Source: an uncultured Hyphomicrobiales bacterium (GTDB lineage: Bacteria; Pseudomonadota; Alphaproteobacteria; Rhizobiales; Xanthobacteraceae). Taken from it: 64,000 nt of DNA. The first letter of the stretch is position 1. The number at the start of each line of letters is the position of its first letter. The translations under genes and the position numbers were made by a program. Below are positions 8,559-17,470 of the stretch, in pieces. The stretch is from positions 1 to 64,000 of the forward strand of contig CAIRGJ010000056.1 in NCBI GenBank assembly GCA_903878085.1, given 5' to 3'. Under the pieces are notes generated by a model. It did no database searches, was not told where the DNA came from, and saw nothing but the letters and a program-made list of their open reading frames with translations.

Positions 8559-9422
8559 TCAGGATTTGGCCTGAAAGATTTCGGCCAGGTCGTCGGCGGC
8601 CCGCCGCAGCAACGGCAGATGTTTGCGGGCGGCCTGCTCGTTCATGCGCGCCTGCGGCGCCTGGATGGCGAGCGCGGCCAGTATTTCGCCGTTCTTACCG
8701 AGAACGGGGACCGCGATGCAAATCACGCCGGCCAGATATTCCTCGCGATCGAAGGACACCTGCTCCTTGCGGATCTGGCGCAGTTCGGCGTCGAGCTTGG
8801 ACCCTTCGGTAATGGTGCGTTCGGTGAAGCGGCGCAGATCCAGACTCTGCAGCAGGCGTTTGCGGCGTGGGCTTGGCGCCAGCGCCAGATAGAGCTTGCC
8901 GATGGCGCTGCAATGCAGCGGCACGCGCGAGCCCGAGGTGTAATGCAGCCGCAGCGGCCAGTCCTCGGCTTCGACGCGATCGAGATAGACCACCTCGCCG
9001 TTGAGCAGCGTGCCGATGTTGCAGGTCTCGTTCAGCATGCGCACCAGCCGTTGCAGCACGACGTGCGGGGCGTCGTTGCGCATCGACGATGACAGCGCAC
9101 CAAACGCAAGGTTGGTGAGCTTGGGGCCGACGATCAGCCGCCGGCGGCCCGGTTCGCGCGACAGGTAGCCTTGGCCGACGAACCAGTCGACCAGCCGGTA
9201 GGCGGTCGCCTTCGGCAGCTTCAGCGAGGCGATGATATCGAGCACGTCGACCGGGTTATGCGAATTGGCGACGTGTTCGAGGATCGCAAAGGAGCGCGCG
9301 GTGGCGCCGAGCTTCTGTTCGCGGGCGGCCTTAGCCGGATGCGGCGCGGCTTTGGCGGCGGCGCGGCGGCCTGTTGCGGGCGCGCCGCCAGACCTTGCAT
9401 CAAGAGCTATTTGACTAGCCAT
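8559..9422 (-). CDS. IclR-family transcriptional regulator
   Basis: A 287-residue IclR-type regulator. A basic Ala-rich N-terminal extension (about residues 1-40) precedes the winged helix (about 42-100, with LDIIASLKLPKATAYRLVDWF), followed by the effector domain with the signature VPLHCSAIGKLYLAL. The gene sits between tctA and xsc in the same operon, with gaps of 3 and 35 bases, and so probably controls its own unit. A candidate operator, TCTCA-N5-TGAGA, is found upstream of tctC and upstream of citrate synthase/pta. The effector is unknown, with a sulfonate or its aldehyde as the likely choice. Confidence 0.88.
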   Translation of the reverse strand: MASQIALDARSGGAPATGRRAAAKAAPHPAKAAREQKLGATARSFAILEHVANSHNPVDVLDIIASLKLPKATAYRLVDWFVGQGYLSREPGRRRLIVGPKLTNLAFGALSSSMRNDAPHVVLQRLVRMLNETCNIGTLLNGEVVYLDRVEAEDWPLRLHYTSGSRVPLHCSAIGKLYLALAPSPRRKRLLQSLDLRRFTERTITEGSKLDAELRQIRKEQVSFDREEYLAGVICIAVPVLGKNGEILAALAIQAPQARMNEQAARKHLPLLRRAADDLAEIFQAKS

Positions 9423-9425
9423 GGA

Positions 9426-10943
9426 TCACCTGGCGGCGGTTGGAGCGGGCGAAGCGAAATGCCGGAGATAGAGACGCTGGATCGACGGCAGCAGCAGAAC
9501 GATTGTGGTGAAGGCGACGATGGTGCCGGAGATCGGCCGGGTGAAGAACACCGTCCAGTCGTTGGAGAAGCTGATCATGGTGTTCATGAACGCCTCTTCC
9601 GCGATCGGACCGAGGATCACGCCGAGCACCAAAGGCGCCACCGGAAACTTCATGCGTTCGAAGCCGTAGCCGAGCACGCCGAAGCCGATGATCAGCCACA
9701 GATCGGTGACGTTGTTGCGGATCGACAGCGCGCCGATGAAGCACAGGATCAGCACATAGGCCGACACCACGGCTTCGGGGAAATCGAGGATCTTCACTAA
9801 CGGCCGGATGGCGAAATAGCCGATCGCGCACATCAACACCAGGCCGAGGAACAGCGACGCGAAGATGGTGTAGACCATGCCGGACGAACTGATCAGCACC
9901 TGCGGGCCGGGCTGGATACCGTGCAGCATGAAGGCGCCGAGGATGACCGCGGTGGCGCCTGAGCCCGGAATGCCGAGCGCCAGGAGATGCACCAGCGCGC
10001 CGCCGACCGAGGCGGTCGCCGCCGCCTGCGGCGCGATGATGCCCTCGGCAATGCCGGTGCCCATCTCGGCCTTGCGCTTGCCGAACTTGGCTTCGATGCC
10101 ATAGGCGACGAACGACGCGATGGTCGCGCCGGCGCCCGGCAAGAGGCCGATCAGATCGCCGACCACGGCCGAGCGGAAGAACATGCCTTTGACCTCGCCC
10201 ATTTCCTTCCAGGTCGGAAGTTCTGTATGGGCATCGGAAATCTTGGCAATCGGCTTGGTGGCGAAACCGGTTTCCAGCCGCGCCAGCACCTCGCCGACGC
10301 CATAGGCGCCGACCATCACCACCAGAAACTCGATGCCGTCGGCGAGCAGCGGCGAGCCGAGCGTAAAGCGGAATGCGCCGTAGATCGGATCGGTGCCGAC
10401 CGACGAGATCAGAATACCGACGCTCATGCTGATGAAGGCGTTGGCGAGCGAGCCTTTGCCGATCGCCACTACGCTCAACAGGCCGAATAAAACGATGACG
10501 AAATATTCCGGCGAGGAAAACCGCAGCGCGAATTTCGCCAGCGGCTCGGTCAGCGCCACCATTACTACTGCCGACAGCAGGCCGCCGCCGAGCGCGGAGA
10601 CCAGCGTCCAGCCCAGCGCTTTGGCCGGCTGGCCTTTGCGGCCCATGGTGTAACCGTCCCACAGCATCGGCACGTCGATCGGTTCGCCCGGTATCCTGAA
10701 CAAAATCGCGGTGAAGGCGCCGCCATAGGTGCCGGACACATACATCGCCGTCAGCAGCACGATCGAGGCGGTGACGTCCATTTTGTAGGTGAAGGGCAGC
10801 GCCAGGGCGACGCCCATTACCAGCGTGAGACCAGGCAAGACGCCGATCAGAAGTCCGACGACGATGCCGACGACCAGCATCGCCATGTTGATCGGCGTCA
10901 TGCAACTGACGAAACCGTGGGCAAGTTGGATGATGATATCCAT
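9426..10943 (-). CDS. tctA: Tripartite tricarboxylate transporter, large membrane subunit
   Basis: A 505-residue TctA-family protein with about twelve membrane helices. Family motifs include GVLPGLTLVMGVALALPFTY near the start, the GGAFTAILFRIPGEP loop, and a second copy of the half-repeat containing GLLPGAGATIASFVAYG at about residues 265-285. It forms the channel of a proton- or sodium-driven importer with TctB and the periplasmic TctC protein just upstream. The stop lies three bases from the iclR start. In this operon the substrate is plausibly sulfoacetate rather than a tricarboxylate, which is inference from operon partners. Confidence 0.9.
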   Translation of the reverse strand: MDIIIQLAHGFVSCMTPINMAMLVVGIVVGLLIGVLPGLTLVMGVALALPFTYKMDVTASIVLLTAMYVSGTYGGAFTAILFRIPGEPIDVPMLWDGYTMGRKGQPAKALGWTLVSALGGGLLSAVVMVALTEPLAKFALRFSSPEYFVIVLFGLLSVVAIGKGSLANAFISMSVGILISSVGTDPIYGAFRFTLGSPLLADGIEFLVVMVGAYGVGEVLARLETGFATKPIAKISDAHTELPTWKEMGEVKGMFFRSAVVGDLIGLLPGAGATIASFVAYGIEAKFGKRKAEMGTGIAEGIIAPQAAATASVGGALVHLLALGIPGSGATAVILGAFMLHGIQPGPQVLISSSGMVYTIFASLFLGLVLMCAIGYFAIRPLVKILDFPEAVVSAYVLILCFIGALSIRNNVTDLWLIIGFGVLGYGFERMKFPVAPLVLGVILGPIAEEAFMNTMISFSNDWTVFFTRPISGTIVAFTTIVLLLPSIQRLYLRHFASPAPTAAR

Positions 10944-10949
10944 GCTGCC

Positions 10950-11492
10950 CTAGAGCCCCGGTATGGCGAAAAAGATGTCGGTGATCTTGTCGAACGGCGC
11001 GATGCCGCGCGGCAGCGACACATAGGCGATGCGCAGGAACAACACGCCGCAGACGATCGTCACCGCGGCGCTGGCGCCCCAGATCACGGCATGATCGCGA
11101 TAGCGGCCGACATACATGAAAGCGGCGAGGAACAGGAACGTGCCGAGGATGAAGCCGAGATAGGGCACGGCGACGGCGTAGACGCCCATCAACACGACGC
11201 CGCCGATCAACAGGCTGAGATAGACCGGCTCGGCCTGCTCGTCGGTGTGCGGCTCGCGATCGAACACCTCGATGAAGCCGGTGGCGTCGCGGTTGCCGGC
11301 GATGATGCGTCGGCCCAGTTCGTACAGGCAGGCCGCTCCCATCAGCAGAATGGCGAGACGCGGCCATGCGCCGGGGCCGAGCAAGTCGCCCCGCGGCGTG
11401 TATTCGAACTGGCCAGCGTTAATGTAGAGGGTTATGGCGATGACCAAACCGACGACATAAGGCAACAGCGAACGGACCAAATGGTTTTGCAT
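10950..11492 (-). CDS. tctB: Tripartite tricarboxylate transporter, small membrane subunit
   Basis: A 180-residue protein with four predicted membrane helices arranged as in TctB: one at residues 10-26, then three clustered in the second half with PYLGFILGTFLFLAAFMYVG as the most typical stretch. A short acidic/polar loop separates helices one and two. It lies six bases from tctA and four from tctC, in the standard tctC-tctB-tctA order. TctB is poorly conserved in general, so the assignment leans on topology and position. Confidence 0.85.
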   Translation of the reverse strand: MQNHLVRSLLPYVVGLVIAITLYINAGQFEYTPRGDLLGPGAWPRLAILLMGAACLYELGRRIIAGNRDATGFIEVFDREPHTDEQAEPVYLSLLIGGVVLMGVYAVAVPYLGFILGTFLFLAAFMYVGRYRDHAVIWGASAAVTIVCGVLFLRIAYVSLPRGIAPFDKITDIFFAIPGL

Positions 11493-11496
11493 TTGC

Positions 11497-12462
11497 CTAA
11501 TTCGTCGCCATCGTTTTCTTCATGTCTTCGAGCTGTTCGTCGATGAACGGCGTCGCCTTGGCCGCATCGACGAAGCTGTCGGCGGCGCCGTACTGATCGA
11601 CCAGGAACTTCTGGTATTCCGGCATCGCCGCCACCGCGGCCAGCGTGTCCGACAGCTTTTTGACGATCTCGGGCGGCGTGCCCGAGCGCACCACGATGGC
11701 GCGGAACTGCGGCAGCGCGACGTTGAAGCCTAGTTCATAGGACGACGGGATGTCTTTGAACGCCGGCAGGCGTTCCTTGCCGAAAATCAGCAGCGGCCGC
11801 ATCTGCTTGTTGTCGAGGAACGATGCGACGTCGCCGGCCTGCTCATAGAGCGCGTCGGCGTGGCCGCCGAGGATCGAGACATAGCGCTCGCTCGGCTTGG
11901 AGAACGGCACCTGGACGAACTTCAAGCCTTTCCGCGCGATGACGCTGAGCGAGAAATCGTCGACGCTGCCGAAGCCGAGCGTCGCGATCTTCAGTTTGCC
12001 GGGTTCGTCGCGCAGCGCCTTCTCAAAATCGGCCCAGGTTTTGTACGGGCTGTCGTGCTTCACGAAGATGAAGGACGGGCCTTTGATCATCACCGCCACC
12101 GGCGTGATGTCGGCCATGGTCCAGCGCGGCGATTTGCCGGCGAGCAGCGCGTGGCTGTCGGCGATGTAGACTGCAGCGGAATAACCGTCGGCCGGCGCCG
12201 ACAATAATTTCGCCATGCCGGTGCCGCCGGTGCCGCCCGGCACGTTGACGACCGGCAGGCCCTGGCCGAGCAAGGGCTCGGCAAGCTTGCTGATCAGGCG
12301 CGCCAGTTGGTCGGCGCCGCCGCCTGGGCCCCACGGCACGATCAATTCGATCGGCCGTTCCGGATAGCCGGCCGCCATGGCCGGGGCGCCGTACAGCACC
12401 GCGCTCGTGGCAGCCAACGCAAACGCAAAGCTTCGCGTGATCGAACGTGTCGTCCAATGCAT
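11497..12462 (-). CDS. tctC: Tripartite tricarboxylate transporter substrate-binding protein (Bug/TctC)
   Basis: A periplasmic Bug-family binding protein of 321 residues from the ATG at 12462, which has GGGAGG upstream and opens a clean Sec signal peptide (residues 1-30, cleavage after AMA). A longer reading frame reaches 12558 but its N-terminus is not signal-like. The mature start AGYPERPIELIVPWGPGGGADQLAR is typical of the family. It is the first gene of the sulfonate operon. Residues that would bind a carboxylate are present, but the sequence alone does not tell sulfoacetate from other acids. Confidence 0.85.
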   Translation of the reverse strand: MHWTTRSITRSFAFALAATSAVLYGAPAMAAGYPERPIELIVPWGPGGGADQLARLISKLAEPLLGQGLPVVNVPGGTGGTGMAKLLSAPADGYSAAVYIADSHALLAGKSPRWTMADITPVAVMIKGPSFIFVKHDSPYKTWADFEKALRDEPGKLKIATLGFGSVDDFSLSVIARKGLKFVQVPFSKPSERYVSILGGHADALYEQAGDVASFLDNKQMRPLLIFGKERLPAFKDIPSSYELGFNVALPQFRAIVVRSGTPPEIVKKLSDTLAAVAAMPEYQKFLVDQYGAADSFVDAAKATPFIDEQLEDMKKTMATN

Positions 12463-12525
12463 GGCCGAAACCTCCCTGAATGCCGCTGCTTTGGCGGCCG
12501 GCTGACGGCGGGTTGGCCCGCTCGT

Positions 12526-12550
12526 CATAGTCTCATTATTTGAGACTGCC
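12526..12550 (-). promoter_or_regulatory. Candidate IclR operator upstream of tctC
   Basis: A perfect inverted repeat AGTCTCA-TTATT-TGAGACT occupies 12529-12547, 67-85 bases before the tctC start. Its core TCTCA-N5-TGAGA with the same spacer recurs at 14026-14040 between citrate synthase and pta. The position fits a promoter operator of the operon-encoded IclR protein. No experimental site is known to me for this sequence. Confidence 0.5.
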
Positions 12551-12659
12551 ATTCTCAATACGATAACAGAGGGTCTGGACCCTGCAATGGGGAAACTGAG
12601 GCGTAGCGTCTCGCAGAATGGGATTATGTAGGCGAAAAAGACCGCAGCGGCGGCGTTTT

Positions 12660-12835
12660 CTCAGCGCGCGGGAATTGCCGTTCCCTCCCCGCGCAGCGTG
12701 GGGAGGGTGGTGAGTATCGCGTCAGCGATGCGAACCGGGTGGGGGCGTCCGGAGGACTCGATTGCATAAAGCCCCCACCCCTGACCCCTCCCCACACTCG
12801 CAAGCGCTCGCGGGGGAGGGGAAACGAGAGGCCGT
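12660..12835. repeat. Compound GC-rich palindromic repeat between tctC and citrate synthase
   Basis: The stretch from 12560 to 12854 contains no supportable gene. It holds a hairpin CCCTCCCCGC...GTGGGGAGGG (12683-12707), the sequence GCGTCAGCGATGCGAACCGG (12719-12738) shared with positions 1-20 of the window, and a second hairpin CTCCCCAC...GGGGGAGGGG (12788-12821). It may stop transcription from the citrate synthase gene before tctC. Confidence 0.6.
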
Positions 12836-12854
12836 CCGGAAATGACGACGCTAG

Positions 12855-13997
12855 CTACCGCTTCTCCACCGATACATAGGTGCGCGCGTCGGGGCCATTG
12901 TAGAGCGTGAGCGGCCTGATCAGGATGTTGTTCTCGAACTGCTCGAGCACCTGCACCACCCAGCCCGGCACCCGGCCGATGGCGAAGATCGGCACGAACA
13001 GATCGCGCTTAACGCCGAGCAGGTGGTAGACGACGCCGGAATAGAAATCGACATTCACATTGACGCCGTGGCGGGCGTAAGGCGCCATCGCCGCCACCAC
13101 CGCCTGCAAAATCTCGAACCACTTCGGCTGGCCCATTTCCTTGGATAGTCGCTCGACGCCGGCCCGCATATGGCGCGCGCGCGGGTCCTCGGCGCGATAG
13201 ACGCGATGGCCGAAGCCGGTGATGGCGACGCCGGCTTTGCGCTTGTCCTTGACGTAATCGGCGGCGCGGGCCGGATCGCCAATCTCCTCGGCCATTTTCA
13301 TGACGTCCTCGGCGGCGCCGCCATGCGCCGGCCCCGACAGCGCGGCAATCGCCGCGACGATCGCGGCATGCAGATTGGCCTGGGTGCCGACGACGACACG
13401 CGCGGCGAAGGACGAGGCGTTGGAGCCATGCTCGGCGTGCAGAATGAGATCACGGTCGATCAGCTGCGCCGCGTCGACGCTGGGCCGTTTGCCGGTGAGC
13501 ATCCACAGCAGATTGGCGGCGTGGCTGAGCGAGCTGTCTGCCGGCACCGGCTCAAGACCGTCGCGGATGCGCGAATGGACAGCAACGATCATCGGCACCT
13601 GCGAGGTCAGCCGCACGGCCTTGCGCAGCGTCGCCTCGCGCGAATTTTCGCCGGTTTCCGGATCGAACACCGCCAGCGCCGACGCCGCCGTGCGCAGCAC
13701 GTCCATCGGGTGGCCGGATCTGATCGAACGGATGATGTCCAGCACCGGCGCCGGCAATTGCCGCGCGGCTTTGAGTTCGGCATCGAGGCTTGCCAATTGC
13801 GGCGCGGTCGGCAGATCGCCATGCATCAGCAGCCACGCGGTCTCTTCGAAGCTGGAATGCTCGGCAAGATCGTGGATCGAATAACCGCGGTAGCGCAGCT
13901 CGCCGGCCTTGCCGTCGATGAAGGTGCAGGGCGAACGGTCGAAATAGACACCCGTGAGGCCGCGATGAATCTTGATCGGTTCGTTGGTTTCGGTCAT
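12855..13997 (-). CDS. Citrate synthase family protein (possibly 2-methylcitrate synthase type)
   Basis: A 380-residue citrate synthase of the short, type II-lacking form. Visible catalytic elements are the HAEHGSNAS segment, His264 in GFGHRVYRAEDPRA and the Asp of NVNVDFYSG. It joins acetyl-CoA (or propionyl-CoA) to oxaloacetate. The gene is divergent from pta with only 46 bases between starts, and the palindrome shared with the tctC promoter lies in that gap. I therefore read it as a dedicated enzyme that drains acetyl-CoA made by Xsc and Pta, not as the housekeeping gltA. Methylcitrate synthase is the main alternative since short forms often accept propionyl-CoA. Confidence 0.85.
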   Translation of the reverse strand: MTETNEPIKIHRGLTGVYFDRSPCTFIDGKAGELRYRGYSIHDLAEHSSFEETAWLLMHGDLPTAPQLASLDAELKAARQLPAPVLDIIRSIRSGHPMDVLRTAASALAVFDPETGENSREATLRKAVRLTSQVPMIVAVHSRIRDGLEPVPADSSLSHAANLLWMLTGKRPSVDAAQLIDRDLILHAEHGSNASSFAARVVVGTQANLHAAIVAAIAALSGPAHGGAAEDVMKMAEEIGDPARAADYVKDKRKAGVAITGFGHRVYRAEDPRARHMRAGVERLSKEMGQPKWFEILQAVVAAMAPYARHGVNVNVDFYSGVVYHLLGVKRDLFVPIFAIGRVPGWVVQVLEQFENNILIRPLTLYNGPDARTYVSVEKR

Positions 13998-14025
13998 TGA
14001 TTTTCTCCGGCCTGCTTAATCAGAT

Positions 14026-14040
14026 TCTCACGCGGTGAGA
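14026..14040. promoter_or_regulatory. Candidate IclR operator between citrate synthase and pta
   Basis: The inverted repeat TCTCACGCGGTGAGA has the same arms and the same five-base spacer as the palindrome upstream of tctC. It lies 29-43 bases before the citrate synthase start and ends three bases before the pta ATG. It could control both divergent genes, and its closeness to pta would suit repression. Confidence 0.5.
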
Positions 14041-14043
14041 TGC

Positions 14044-15030
14044 ATGGATTTGCTCGATCGCTTGTTTGATATCGCACGCACGCGGTATCGCAAAATTGTT
14101 TTGCCGGAAGGCGACGACGCGCGCATCGTCGCCGCCGCCGCGCATCTCAAAAGCGAGAAAATCGCGCAGCCGATCTTGCTCGGCGCTGCGGACGCCATCG
14201 CGACCGTCGCGGCGCAAGCCGGAATCTCACTCGATGGGATAACGACGATCGATCCGCACAACGACGCGCGGCTGTCGTCATACGGCGCGGCATTGGCCGG
14301 CGTGCGCGACAGCATGACGCCAGCGATGGCAACAAGGCTCGCCAGCAAGCCGCTATATTTCGGCGGCATGATGGTGCGCCAAGGCGACGCCGACGCGATG
14401 GTGGCAGGCTGCGCCAATCCGACGCGGCGCGTGATCGAAGCCGGATTGATGACGGTGGGTCTGACGGCCGGTATCGCGCTGCCGTCGAGCTATTTTCTGA
14501 TCGTGGTGCCGGATTTTCTTGGGGCAGGTCCGCGGCCCTTCGTGTTCGCCGATTGTGCGGTCAATGCCGACCCCACGGCGCACGAACTCGCCGACATCGC
14601 TATCGCCTCGGCGCGCAGCGCGCAGGCTTTGCTCGGCGAGACGCCGCGCGTGGCGATGCTGTCGTTCTCGACCAAAGGCAGCGCGCAGCACGCCCACGTC
14701 GACAAAGTGCGCAAGGCGCTCGAACTGGTGCGGCAGCGCGAGCCGTCGCTCGCCATCGACGGCGAGTTTCAGGCCGACGCCGCGCTGGTGCCGGCGGTGG
14801 CGCAGAAGAAAGTCAAAGACCCCAGCGACGTCGCCGGCCAGGCCAATGTGCTGATCTTCCCGGATCTGGATTCCGGCAATATTGGCTACAAGCTGACGCA
14901 ATGGCTGGGCGGCGCGCGGGCGGTCGGTCCGTTCCTGCAGGGCTTTGCGCGGCCGATCAGCGACCTGTCGCGCGCGGCAAGCGTCGAGGACATCGTCACC
15001 ACCTGCGCGGTGGTGGCGGCGACCGCTTAA
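14044..15030 (+). CDS. pta: Phosphate acetyltransferase
   Basis: A 328-residue Pta of the short, catalytic-domain-only type. It converts acetyl phosphate and CoA to acetyl-CoA and phosphate. Family motifs visible include [16 protein letters not shown] near the start, [29 protein letters not shown] and the C-terminal [17 protein letters not shown]. No N-terminal DRTGG-like regulatory domain is present. The ATG at 14044 has no clear ribosome site, and a GTG nine bases upstream is in frame. Because Xsc produces acetyl phosphate, Pta is the expected next step, and it is common beside xsc. The gene ends tail-to-tail with ccoS, overlapping by two bases. Confidence 0.9.
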   Translation: MDLLDRLFDIARTRYRKIVLPEGDDARIVAAAAHLKSEKIAQPILLGAADAIATVAAQAGISLDGITTIDPHNDARLSSYGAALAGVRDSMTPAMATRLASKPLYFGGMMVRQGDADAMVAGCANPTRRVIEAGLMTVGLTAGIALPSSYFLIVVPDFLGAGPRPFVFADCAVNADPTAHELADIAIASARSAQALLGETPRVAMLSFSTKGSAQHAHVDKVRKALELVRQREPSLAIDGEFQADAALVPAVAQKKVKDPSDVAGQANVLIFPDLDSGNIGYKLTQWLGGARAVGPFLQGFARPISDLSRAASVEDIVTTCAVVAATA

Positions 15031-15182
15031 GTCGTTTTCTCGATATCGTCATCCGACAGCACGCGCAGCGCAGCGCCGTCGACGTCGCTGTACTGGCCGC
15101 TGCGCAACGCCCACAGGAACGCGAACAGGCCGGTAAGGCCGAGGCCGAGCGCGATCGGCACCATGTAGATCAGGACATTCAT
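15027..15182 (-). CDS. ccoS: Cbb3-type cytochrome oxidase assembly protein CcoS
   Basis: A 51-residue protein beginning [20 protein letters not shown], one membrane helix (about residues 3-24) with a short acidic tail ([11 protein letters not shown]). The pattern is that of CcoS, needed for cofactor insertion into the cbb3 oxidase. Its ATG overlaps the ccoI stop by four bases, so it is translationally coupled as the last gene of ccoGHIS. Its stop overlaps the end of the convergent pta gene. Confidence 0.88.
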   Translation of the reverse strand: MNVLIYMVPIALGLGLTGLFAFLWALRSGQYSDVDGAALRVLSDDDIEKTT

Positions 15183-17347
15183 GATTTGCCTTTATACGCT
15201 CTCAAGGCATTGAGCGTCACCAGCAAAGATGAGCCCGACATCGCCAGCGCCGCGATCAGCGGCGTCACCATGCCGGCAATCGCCACGGGCACGGCGATGG
15301 CATTGTAGATCACCGCGAGCCAGAGGTTTTCCGTCATCAGCCGCCGGGCGCGGCGGGAAATGACAATGGCGTCCAGCACCGGCGTCAGATTTTCGCCGAG
15401 GAACACCGCGTCGGCCTGCGCTTGCGTCACGTCGGCGGCATCGATAGGCGACAGCGAGACATGCGCGGCCGCCAGCGCCGGAGCATCGTTGAGGCCGTCG
15501 CCGACCATCAGCACGCGGCGGCCCTGCGCTTTGAGCGCTTCGATCATCTCGATTTTTTCGGCCGGCTTTAATTCGCCGAGCCAATCGCGGATGCCGAGCG
15601 CCTCGGCCACCGGTCGCACCGCGTCGCTGCGGTCGCCGGACAGAATGCGCAGATCGAGCCCGAGCACCTTGAGCGATTGCACGGCAGCGGCGGCATCGGG
15701 CCGCAGCCATTGGCTGATGGCGAAAGTCGCGTTATGCCCCTCGTGGGCAAAGTAGATTTGCGACATCCCCGGCTCGGGCGCGGCAGACTCCGTGACACCG
15801 CAGAACGACGCACTGCCGAGCCGCGCTTCGACGCCGTCGATCATGACACGCACGCCCTGCCCCGGTTCTTCGGTGGCGCCATCGAACGGCGTGCGCAGCG
15901 CCGCTTCGCGCGACAGCGCCACCGCCAGCGGATGGTGGCTCGACAGCGCCAGCCGCGCCGCCTGTTGCAGTAGTGCCGGATCGATCGACGCGGCATTGAC
16001 GACGCGCGGCTCCGGCAGCGTCAGCGTGCCGGTCTTGTCGAAGATCACGGTGTCGGCTTCCGCCAGCCGCTCGATGGCGTCGCCCGAATTGAGGATGAGC
16101 CGGGCGCGGAACAGCGCACCCGACGCCACCACCTGCACCGCGGGAATCGCCAGCGCCAGCGCGCAGGGGCAGGTGATGATCAGCACCGCGATCGCCGTCA
16201 CCACGGCGTCGTGAACGCTGGCGCCCGCGATCAGCCAGCCGGCGCAAGTCAACGCCGCGGTCAGATGCACGACCGGCGCATAGACCCGCGCGGCGCGGTC
16301 GGCGAGCCGCATGGCGTGCGACTTGGCACTCGCCGCTTTTTCCAGCAGCTTCTCGATCTCGTCGACCAGCGTGGCCGCGCCACCCGCCGTCACCCGCATC
16401 GTCAGCGTGCCGGCATCGTTCATACTGCCGGCATAGATCGTGGCGCCGGCGGCCACCTTGCGGCGCGCGGTCTCGCCGGTGATCAGGCTTTCGTCGATCT
16501 CGGAATTTCCGGTCAGCACCGTGCCGTCGGACGGCACGCGTTCGCCGGCCTTCACCAGCAGACGGTCGCCTGTTTTGACCGCCGCCACCGGCACGCGCAC
16601 CAGTTCGTCGCCATCGAAGCGGTGCGCGGTCTCGCCCTTCAACGCCGCCAGATTGCCGGCAACGGCCCGCGTCTTGCGACGCATCTCGTGATCGAGCGTC
16701 CGCCCGCAGAGCAGGAAGAACAGCAGCATCAGCGCAGAATCGTAATAGGCGTGGGTGGCGTGGTGCGCGGTCTCGACCACCGACATGCCGAGCGCCAAAA
16801 TGACGCCGAGCGAGATCGGCACGTTCATGTTGAGATTGCGCGTGCGGATGCCGCGCCAGGCGCTCTCGAAGAATGGCCGGCCAGCATAGGCCGCCGCCGG
16901 CAGCGCGATCAGCGCCGAGGCCCAGTGGAAAAAGTCGCGCGTCTCCGGCGTGATGTCGGTGGCGTTGCCCGACCACACCGACACCGACAGCAGCATCACG
17001 TTCATGGCGGCAAAGCCCGCGACCGCCAGGCAGCGCGTCAGGCGCCGCGCCTCGGCGGCTTCCTCCTGCTCGGCGCGCAACGGCACGAAGGGGTGGCCGC
17101 TATAGCCGATGCGTTCGAGCGTGGTGAGGATTTGCGATGGCCTGAATACGCCATCCAACCAGGCGACGTGCAGGCGGCGGTTGGTGAAATTGAGCCGCGC
17201 CTCGGTCACGCCCGGCAACTGCTTCACCGCGCCTTCGATCTTTGCAATGCAGGCGCCGCAAGCGATGCCGTCGACCGCCAGCTCCATGCCGAACGTGCCG
17301 TTCCCTTCCGGCTTGGCATAGAGACTTAGATCGAGGGCTTCGGTCAT
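15179..17347 (-). CDS. ccoI: Cation (copper)-translocating P-type ATPase CcoI
   Basis: A 722-residue P1B-type ATPase that supplies copper for cbb3 oxidase assembly. The N-terminal metal-binding domain carries CxxC in GIACGACIAKIEG. The membrane CPC motif is in ITCPCALALAIPAVQV, the phosphorylation site is DKTGTLTLPEP, and the hinge is MVGDGLNDAPALAAAHVSL. I use the ATG at 17347, which has GGAG upstream. A reading frame extending to 17401 runs into a palindromic repeat and is not credible. It lies between ccoH and ccoS and belongs to the ccoGHIS unit. Confidence 0.92.
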   Translation of the reverse strand: MTEALDLSLYAKPEGNGTFGMELAVDGIACGACIAKIEGAVKQLPGVTEARLNFTNRRLHVAWLDGVFRPSQILTTLERIGYSGHPFVPLRAEQEEAAEARRLTRCLAVAGFAAMNVMLLSVSVWSGNATDITPETRDFFHWASALIALPAAAYAGRPFFESAWRGIRTRNLNMNVPISLGVILALGMSVVETAHHATHAYYDSALMLLFFLLCGRTLDHEMRRKTRAVAGNLAALKGETAHRFDGDELVRVPVAAVKTGDRLLVKAGERVPSDGTVLTGNSEIDESLITGETARRKVAAGATIYAGSMNDAGTLTMRVTAGGAATLVDEIEKLLEKAASAKSHAMRLADRAARVYAPVVHLTAALTCAGWLIAGASVHDAVVTAIAVLIITCPCALALAIPAVQVVASGALFRARLILNSGDAIERLAEADTVIFDKTGTLTLPEPRVVNAASIDPALLQQAARLALSSHHPLAVALSREAALRTPFDGATEEPGQGVRVMIDGVEARLGSASFCGVTESAAPEPGMSQIYFAHEGHNATFAISQWLRPDAAAAVQSLKVLGLDLRILSGDRSDAVRPVAEALGIRDWLGELKPAEKIEMIEALKAQGRRVLMVGDGLNDAPALAAAHVSLSPIDAADVTQAQADAVFLGENLTPVLDAIVISRRARRLMTENLWLAVIYNAIAVPVAIAGMVTPLIAALAMSGSSLLVTLNALRAYKGKS

Positions 17348-17361
17348 GACATTATCTCCGC

Positions 17362-17395
17362 TCATTCCCGCGCAAGCGGGAATCCAGAGCCACAA
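17362..17395. repeat. Short palindromic repeat upstream of ccoI
   Basis: CATTCCCGC and GCGGGAATC flank GCAA, a common dispersed intergenic palindrome of alphaproteobacteria. It lies in the 123-base gap between ccoH and ccoI. The remaining gap has another partial GC palindrome around 17420-17445 and no gene. Confidence 0.5.
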
Positions 17396-17470
17396 CCTCA
17401 ATATCTGTTATCTGCAGCCCTGGGCTTTCGCGGGGGCGAGCGGATGTGGGGCTGCCCGCACCCATGATCG

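Noticed and set aside
9415-11367. 650-codon minus-strand frame across tctA and tctB
   Set aside because: It is an alternative frame of two recognised membrane-protein genes and has no membrane segments or motifs of its own.
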